From Laburnicola sp. R22_1 (taxonomy: Eukaryota > Ascomycota > Dothideomycetes > Pleosporales > Didymosphaeriaceae): a stretch of 64,000 bases of DNA. Positions 57,512-64,000 of this stretch are shown piece by piece. The notes beneath the pieces are model-generated. The model searched no databases. It was not told the DNA's origin and saw nothing but the letters and a program-made list of their open reading frames with translations. Position 1 is the first letter of the stretch; each line of letters begins with the position of its first letter. Both the position numbers and the translations under genes were made by a program. Location of the stretch: positions 1,364,001 to 1,428,000 of the forward strand of contig JACONQ010000017.1 in NCBI GenBank assembly GCA_014281115.1, given 5' to 3'.

Positions 57512-58724
57512 GGGGCAGGTAGGATTGTTAGACGTTGGGTTTTTTGAGTTTTTTTTTTTTTGGGGGGGGGGCTCATTACTTTTTATTCTGGGATGTAGTG
57601 TTTAAGTTTTTACTTTATTTTATGCTGCTTTCTTTTTTGGGATACTCCGGGAAAAAATGTTGGTTGTGGTAAAATGGGCGGGCGCTGTGCTGTGATTTGT
57701 CTTGGTGCAGCGTGCGGGTTACTGGCACGCTTTATTTAGTATGCGTGCTATGGGGAGCAATGCGCATAGCCTTAGCTGATATTGGGTCGAGTGCAGAGAT
57801 ATCTGGTGTACTCGTCTGGTCATCATACGTGTAAGAGAGAGATTGGCATTCGTCTGCGCTACCGGTAAATAGGATTAGGGTAGATGTTCGCTTGTATGCA
57901 GTTTGTACTACTCTCATTTTCGCAACTTGGTGACCTCAGTACACTTCGCTCCACGGCCAGCGGCATCTTCGACGGCACGAATCAGCGCCTGCAAATTGAA
58001 TCGTAAGTAACGACGTTGAAGCTGTTCCGGTTCGTTCCAAAGCCATCGTTGAGCTTTGTAATTGAAGATGTCGTCCTCTGAAACATTCGCTTGTAGTAAC
58101 TTGGCACGTTGACTTGTTTATTGATCGAGATTTACCTTGAATTTTGATGTGAGAGTGTTTTGTCGTATTGTCCTGTGTCGCATCAAGAAGGAGAGATGTA
58201 GGGTGGTAACACCGCGTGCGTGCAGGTAGCCACTGGGCAAGAGGAGGCTGGCGCAGAAAATCAAATCTTTTGCCGCGCGTCCGTAGGCGGGAGAACATGT
58301 TTCTATTTAAATTTTATTCCCCGTGTAATTATTTGATAGAGCGGTATGTGTGCTAGAGCAAGGAACGGGGCGTAGAATGGAGGGCAATTCAAAAAAGTCG
58401 CGTACTGCGACGCGTCAAGGGTTAAAACGTTACGGATCGGGGGCGTGCGCGCGTAAGAAAAGCACGGAAAGAACTCTAGACGTGTAGATAGGACGCATAA
58501 AATGATGGGCGTGCGTGTGGTTGTGCTCGATATTTACTTGTATTACCTTAGGTAGTCGCCAAGCGAGTGGAAGTGTATCACGAATCCGAAAATGATTTGC
58601 ACTTCTTTTCAATGCGCATATGTCATCAATATTAATATTTCAAGAAGAGGCAACCTTTCCTAATAAGAATGTGTGTCTTCAAAATTCGGTATTCGGAAGT
58701 ACCTTGAAATCTCAATTTCTTCGT
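57512..58724. other. Convergent intergenic region, 1.2 kb
   Basis: 3' UTRs of the ATPase (+) and the E1-alpha gene (-). Contains a T13 run followed directly by G10 (57549-57571). Small frames on both strands without signature. No gene seen. Confidence 0.5.
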
Positions 58725-60277
58725 CTACTTCTTCTCCTCTAGCAAATCATTCAAAGACTCTATACCACCCTCATGCATATCAATGTCATATTCTTTCGGA
58801 TACCTCGTCAACACATCTCTCAATTCCTTCACATGGTCCTTCTGCTCCTCCGTGATATTCTCCCACACATCCGTAAACGCATGCTTAATCGCCGGCTTCT
58901 TCTTCTTCTCGGCCCTATCAAACGCGGCCAACACATCTTTCCTTAGTTGGCTCCTCGCTGCGCGCTCTTTGTCCTCGTTCCATAGGTCCCGATGTTCGAG
59001 CCACTTGCGTAGCCGTGTAATGGGGTTGTCGCGACGCTTCCAGTCTTCCACTTCGACTTTTTGCCGGTAAGCGTAGCTGTCGTCTGAGGTGCTGTGGTGG
59101 CCCACGCGGTAGGCCATCATCTCGATGAGGACGGGTTTACCGCCATCGGAGAGGGCCATGCGGCGCGCTTCAGCGGTGGCGCGTCGGACGGCGAAGATGT
59201 CGTTGCCGTCTACGCGGATGGTGTCAATGCCGTAGCCTGCGCCTCTACTTGCGATTCCGTCGCCTCTGTACTGGTCGCTGGTTGGCGTCGAGATCGCGTA
59301 CCCGTTGTTTCGGCATATGAATAGGCAAGGTGCCTGTCTTGTCGCTGCAATGTTTAGCGCAGCGTGGAAATCGCCCTCGCTTGCTGCGCCCTCGCCAAAG
59401 TAGGCGACAGCTACTCGTGGCTCGGTGTCTGGCTGCTGGATATTTTTCAGTTTTAAAGCGTACGCGGCGCCCGCCGCGTGGGGTAGCTGGGTCGCCAGTG
59501 TGGAGGAGACGGTGCGGATGTAGAGTTCGCTGCTGCCGTAGTGTACGGGCATGTTCCTGCCGCGCCCGAGATCTTGAGCGTTGGAGAAGAGCTGGCTCAT
59601 GAATTGGTCGAGGGTGAAGCCGCGCTGCATGAAGACGCCGGATTCGCGGTATTGGCAGTAGACCACGTCGGTGGGGTGGAGAGCGCTTGCGGAGCCAACC
59701 GATATGCCTTCTTCTCCCGTGCAGACCTTCGTTGTGTCAGTGTGCGGCGTTTAGCTTCTTTAGATCTTGGAGTGGTACCATGTAGAAGCTTAGTCGTCCC
59801 TGTCGTTGCGCCTCGAACATGATTAGGTCCATTATGCTCACTGGCGCTGTTAGCTGCTACTTCGTCGCCAATGATCTATCCGAGACGTGTCGTACATAGC
59901 ATCATAGTCTTGTATAGCTCCAAGGCCTCTTCATCAGTGGTATCCACTCGTCTTTCTTCATCCAAGACCTGTCCATACTGACTCAAGACCCGAAACGTCG
60001 CTATTGCTTTGTTCGTCGACGGCCGTAGGAACTCGAGAGTGTCGGTGAACTCGCTGTTGAGCGCACCGGGAAACAGAACTCTGTCACTATATCAACGGCT
60101 TGATCCGCAATGCTATGCTCTGTGGCCTTACTTTTCCGCCGTTGCCGTCGACGCTACCGTTCGGGATTTCTGCCATACAGGTGTTACCTTGGGCGGCCCT
60201 TGGGCGGCGCCAGGACACAGTGAGGGTCTCCGCAGCGCCCTGGCACCCAGTCTTCGCGGCACAGACCGGAGCGACAT
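58725..60277 (-). CDS. BCKDHA: Branched-chain 2-oxoacid dehydrogenase E1-alpha subunit
   Basis: Four exons, 60277-60132, 60080-59896, 59840-59779 and 59726-58725, with introns of 51, 55 and 52 nt; 464 aa. Exon 1 encodes an Arg/Ser/Ala-rich mitochondrial presequence. The splices rebuild the family text KVLFPGALNSEFT, SIMDLIMFEAQRQGRLSFYMV, GSASALHPTDVVYCQYRESGVF. The TPP-binding motif is GEGAASEGDFHAALNIAA...CRNN, and the phosphorylation loop is YRVGHHSTSDDS. Together with E1-beta it decarboxylates the 2-oxoacids of Leu, Ile and Val in the matrix. The exon 3 acceptor has a second AG 6 nt upstream; I chose the one that matches family spacing. Divergent from COQ5. Confidence 0.93.
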
Positions 60278-60519
60278 GGTGGTGGATCTGCATGTTGGAT
60301 TCTGGCGCCTGCGGGGATTTAGTCTCGGGAATCAATCTGGGGAGGATGCTTGGAGGCTGGAGCTCGGCCCGGCCAGCGTCGGCTCAACAGCAGCCCTCGG
60401 CGTGTCAGACGTCAGCTTAGTCATTCAACCAGCGTAGCGTCGCACGTGCCAGCGCGCCTTCCAAGGTTCCCAATGTCGAAAGTTCGCGCCAAGCATCGCG
60501 GAGCAAACCTCTAGCAGCC
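60278..60519. promoter_or_regulatory. Compact divergent promoter, BCKDHA (-) / COQ5 (+)
   Basis: 242 bp between two mitochondrial-protein start codons. Visible candidate sites: GACGTC palindrome (60408-60413), TTAGTCA (60417-60423; an AP-1/Yap-type element) and CACGTG (60443-60448). Motif identity is read directly; use in vivo is inference. Confidence 0.5.
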
Positions 60520-61537
60520 ATGAACGCGCAATCGGCAAGGGTGTTGTTTCGGAGGCAACTGCTTGCAGGAAGCAAGCGCAGGGCGGGGACGGTGGAGGCG
60601 GAGCAGTACAGGTGTTTTTCGTGCGCGGCGAGACGGACACAGCAGCAAACGCCCCCCAAAACTACACAGGAGCGAAATGCAACCACGCATTTTGGGTTCG
60701 AGACGGTTGCAGAGGCGCTCAAGGAGCAAAAGGGTAGGTTCAACTCTTTACCATGTGAATTGACTTCCAAGGAAACTAATTGCAGCAGTGGGCGCCGTTT
60801 TCTCCTCAGTTGCCTCTTCCTATGATACCATGAACGATCTCATGTCTATGGGCATCCACCGCCTCTGGAAAGACCACTTCGTGCGCAACCTCAACCCCGG
60901 CCGCAACCCCCTCACATCAGGCTCCTCGGAGCAGAAAGGCTGGAATATACTCGACATCGCTGGCGGAACGGGGGACATTGCATTCCGTATGCTCGACCAC
61001 GCCTCTACCATCAACAATGACGCACATACGAAAGTCACGGTCGCAGACATCAACCCAGATATGTTGGCAGAGGGGAGAAAGCGCGCACTGGAGACACCGT
61101 ATGCACGCTCGCCGCGCCTCAACTTCATCGAAGCGAATGCGGAGAAGCTGGATATGATTCCGGATGCGAGCATCGATCTCTACACTGTCGCGTTTGGCAT
61201 CAGGAACTTCACACACAAGGAAGCGGCAATACGGGAGGCATACCGGGTATTGAAACCTGGTGGTGTGTTCGCCGTGCTTGAATTCTCAAAGGTCAACAAT
61301 AGCCTATTTGACGCCGTGTACAAGCGCTGGAGTTTCAGTGCGATTCCGCTGATCGGTCAATTGGTTGCGGGCGACAGGGATAGCTATCAGTATCTGGTTG
61401 AGAGCATTGAGAGGTTCCCAAGCCAGACCGAGTTCAAAGATATGATCAAGGAGGCGGGCTTCCTCGTACCGGGACAGGGCTGGGAAGACTTGACGGGCGG
61501 CATCGCGGCTATACACAAGGGCGTGAAGCCAGCATAG
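60520..61537 (+). CDS. COQ5: Ubiquinone biosynthesis C-methyltransferase COQ5
   Basis: Two exons, 60520-60733 and 60786-61537, with a 52-nt intron; 321 aa. A basic mitochondrial presequence (MNAQSARVLFRRQLLAGSKRR) is followed by TTHFGFETVAEALKEQK and the UbiE/COQ5 methyltransferase: VGAVFSSVASSYDTMNDLMSMGIHRLWKDHF, SAM motif ILDIAGGTGDIAFRML, VADINPDML, the family signature FGIRNFTHKEAAIREAYRVLKPGG, and the end GWEDLTGGIAAIHKG. COQ5 makes the C-methylation step of the benzoquinone ring in the mitochondrial CoQ synthome. The acceptor is a NAGNAG (TGCAGCAG, about 60781-60788), so isoforms of 321 or 320 aa are possible. Confidence 0.95.
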
Positions 61538-62038
61538 GTGGATTGGCTGCTTCTCTTGTAAATATAATTACCCTGTACTATCAAAGGCTCTCTACTGCGG
61601 TGTGCCGTAGTCTCAAATCCAATACCCATTGTGTCACATACTATACTCTGAGCAGATAGACTGAAGGACATCGGGGTCACGACCAAGGGCCGATGCACAA
61701 GACATTTCTCTGGTCAAGGGCGGACTGATTTGAGTCAAAAATGGATCGAAGGTTCAATAACATCCGTAGCCGTGGACGTCATATGCAATGACGACAGTCA
61801 AATCGCTAGATTTGGACGAAGACGTAGGGGTGGTTGCGGCTCATGATTCGGGCTTGCCAAGACCCCCTCCTCACCGCCCACGCGGGCGGAGGGACAACGC
61901 TATCGAATTTCAAGGGTAAAGGGTCCACCAGCTTGTGCCTGGACTTTCGAATACCCTGATCTCTTCGTGTCCTCTTCTCCCAGAGTTTGCTCATCCTACC
62001 TACCTTTACCCCACCAAAGAACCGCATACCACACCAGC
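61538..62038. other. Intergenic COQ5 - GMPPA
   Basis: About 0.5 kb between two + strand genes: 3' UTR then promoter. A C/T-rich stretch precedes the ATG at 62039. No gene seen. Confidence 0.5.
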
Positions 62039-63655
62039 ATGAGCCTTCAGCCGCCGTCGCTCGCAAGCAGGCCCAAGGGGGGCTCTGCGCCCTCCACCAA
62101 AGCTGTGATTTTGGTGGGAGGGCCTTCCCGTGGCACTAGGTTCAGGCCACTGTCCATGGAATTGCCCAAGGTAAGTTGCCATTGCATATGCGGAAGTCGA
62201 TTTTTGTACATTTCTACTACACTGCGCGGATGAAAAATCTGGCATATGAATCTGGTCGAGGCTGGGGTTGGGTGGTGTCAGCGGCCGAGCTATTCTCATT
62301 GCGTACAAGAGCAGGATATTGGGTGTCGTGGGCATGGTGGCGGTCTATGGAGACTAGGCTCCTTCACACGACCTGGCTCTCAACCATTGCTAACCTACGA
62401 CAGCCCCTCTTCCCTGTCGCCGGTCACCCGATCATCGAGCACTGCTTCCGCGCCATTGCAAACGTCCCCGAGATCAAGGAAGTCTTCATTGTCGGCTACT
62501 ACGAGGAAGCCGTCTTCCAGCCCTTCATCAACAGCATCTCGAACAGCTTCCCGCAGCTGAGCGTCAAGTACCTCCGAGAATACCAGGCATTGGGCACTGC
62601 GGGTGGACTATACCACTTCCGAGATGTGATCTTGAAGGGCAAGCCGGACAGGTTCTTCGTCCTGAACGCTGACGTCTGCTCGTCGTTCCCGCTCCAGGAG
62701 ATGCTCAAACTGTTCGAGGACAAGGACGCCGAGGCGGTTATGCTGGGCACGAGGGTTGCAAGCGAATCAGCGAACAACTTCGGTTGCATTGTGTCGGACG
62801 CGCACACAAAGCGTGTTCTTCATTACGTCGAGAAGCCAGAAGGTCAGATTTCCAATTTGATCAACTGCGGAGTCTACCTCTTCGCAACCGAGTGCATCTT
62901 CCCCGCCATCCGCAGTGCCATCAAGCGTCGCACTGAGCGACCGCGCCTCCTGTCGTACCCCTCCTCCGAAAACCTCGAGTCGTCATACTACCAGGCCGAC
63001 GACGATGACGAAGACAAGGAGAACACCGTTGTCCGCTTGGAGCAGGATGTGCTGTCGGATATTGCAGACAGTAGACAGTTCTTCGTCCTGGAGAGCAAGG
63101 ACTTCTGGCGCCAGATCAAGACTGCCGGCTCCGCCGTCCCAGCCAATGCTCTATATCTCACCAAGGCTTTTCAGTCTAGTTCGGAAGAGCTTGCTGCTCC
63201 CTCTGCCAACATCCTCCCACCCGTCTACATCCACCCCTCTGCACAAGTAGATCCCACGGCTAAGATTGGTCCCAATGTTTCCATTGGTCCCCGCGTCGTA
63301 ATTGGCGCTGGTGTGCGTATCAAGGAGACCATCGTCCTGGAGGACTCTGAGATCAAGCACGATGCATGCGTCATGTATGCCATCGTTGGCTGGCACAGCA
63401 AGGTCGGCGCTTGGGCTCGTGTTGAGGGTACTCCCACCCCCATCACTAGTCACAGCACGAGCATCGTCAAGAACGGCGTCAAGGTGCAGAGCATCACTAT
63501 CCTCGGCAAGGAATGCGGTGTCGGTGACGAGGTGCGCGTCCAGAACTGCGTGTGTCTACCTTACAAGGAGTTGAAGAGAGTAAGAGATTCACAGCCCACT
63601 TTCCGAAATCTACTAACATAGTGTGCAGGATGTGTCGAATGAGGTCATTATGTAG
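62039..63655 (+). CDS. GMPPA-like mannose-1-phosphate guanylyltransferase subunit alpha
   Basis: Three exons, 62039-62170, 62404-63579 and 63629-63655, with introns of 233 and 49 nt; 444 aa. The first exon holds the nucleotidyltransferase P-loop equivalent in its GMPPA form (AVILVGGPSRGTRFRPLSMELPK), the second the core (PLFPVAGHPIIEHCFRAI, FFVLNADVCSSFP, NFGCIVSD, VLHYVEKPEGQISNLINCGVYLF) and a left-handed beta-helix of hexapeptide repeats (IHPSAQVDPTAKIGPNVSIGPRVVIG). The last exon adds only DVSNEVIM, the conserved tail. GMPPA pairs with GMPPB, the catalytic subunit that makes GDP-mannose, and senses product. An insertion (about 225-260, DDDDEDKENT) is acidic and specific. A catalytic role for this subunit is not implied. 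Confidence 0.92.
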
Positions 63656-64000
63656 AGGGCTTTGGGAATGCATGATACCACAGGACATTGTACGGCCTTC
63701 GTTTGCATTTGCGCTTTGGTAATGCGTCCATTGAGGAGTTCTGGTACGACAATTAAAAGTGATGAGCATCTTGTGCAGATAGATACTAGGCTACAATATA
63801 GCAAATGAAGAACACGAGGACATGATCAATCCATTTTGCTGCGCATACCACTTGTATTCTGCATTCTAAGGTTTGCTGTCAGCACTGAAACGTCAGGCAC
63901 GTCACCGTGGGGAGCCAGCCCACTAGCCCAATTAGGAGACGTTATGCGAGGCGCATCTGCTCGAACGACACACTACGCTTGTTGTACATGTACTGTAGAT
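63656..64000. other. 3' flank of the GMPPA-like gene
   Basis: 345 bp to the window edge: 3' UTR and unassigned sequence. No gene seen. Confidence 0.5.

Noticed and set aside
1..64000. CRISPR arrays, biosynthetic gene cluster, NLR or heterokaryon-incompatibility genes
   Set aside because: None found: no spaced repeats, no PKS/NRPS/P450 genes, no HET/NACHT signatures; the gene set is housekeeping.

Overview
The window is nuclear DNA of a filamentous ascomycete (Pezizomycotina; Dothideomycetes is a guess, not shown). The reasons are many short (46-97 nt) GT-AG introns, often with CTAAC/CTAAT-type branch sites, compact genes on both strands, typical fungal proteins (Atg13, GPI-type phospholipase B, Rad4, Mit1/SHREC-type remodeller, RSC9 with ARID), and a pogo/Fot1-like DNA transposon carrying RIP-like C-to-T damage. 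All CDS spans below are genomic; exon joins were worked out by hand from splice signals and reading-frame continuity and are given in each entry.

Layout. 1-11 kb: the 3' end of a MOSC-domain gene, a gene-poor stretch holding the dead Fot1-like element (2562-4674), a conserved nuclear-type protein with a histone-H1-like tail (5394-6440, -), and a decayed SF1 (Mov10/UPF1-type) helicase (8936-10859, +). 11-23 kb: Mit1-like CHD remodeller (-), diverging from mitochondrial rRNA methyltransferase MRM1 (+), a four-helix membrane protein (+), and an SDR oxidoreductase (-). 22.7-31 kb: a giant ankyrin/RCC1/BTB protein (-), a small putative membrane protein (-), and the long leader region of ATG13. 31-46 kb: ATG13 (+), phospholipase B (+), a low-complexity coiled-coil protein (-), DPH2 (-), RSC9/ARID2-like (-), diverging from a REC114-like meiotic gene (+). 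47-64 kb: a disordered nuclear-type protein with frame breaks (-), RAD4 (-), diverging from a P1B copper-type ATPase (+), BCKDH E1-alpha (-), diverging from COQ5 (+), and a GMPPA-like nucleotidyltransferase (+).

The genes do not form an obvious biosynthetic cluster or a defence system. Loose themes are chromatin and genome maintenance (Mit1, RSC9, Rec114, Rad4) and mitochondria (MRM1, BCKDH E1-alpha, COQ5), arranged as head-to-head pairs with short shared promoters. I found no convincing undescribed system. The most unusual items are the transposon with 13 in-frame nonsense codons but no frameshift, the helicase relic nearby with two nonsense codons and two frame slips, and two genes (REC114-like and the 47-50 kb protein) whose conserved ends sit in a frame different from the main ORF.
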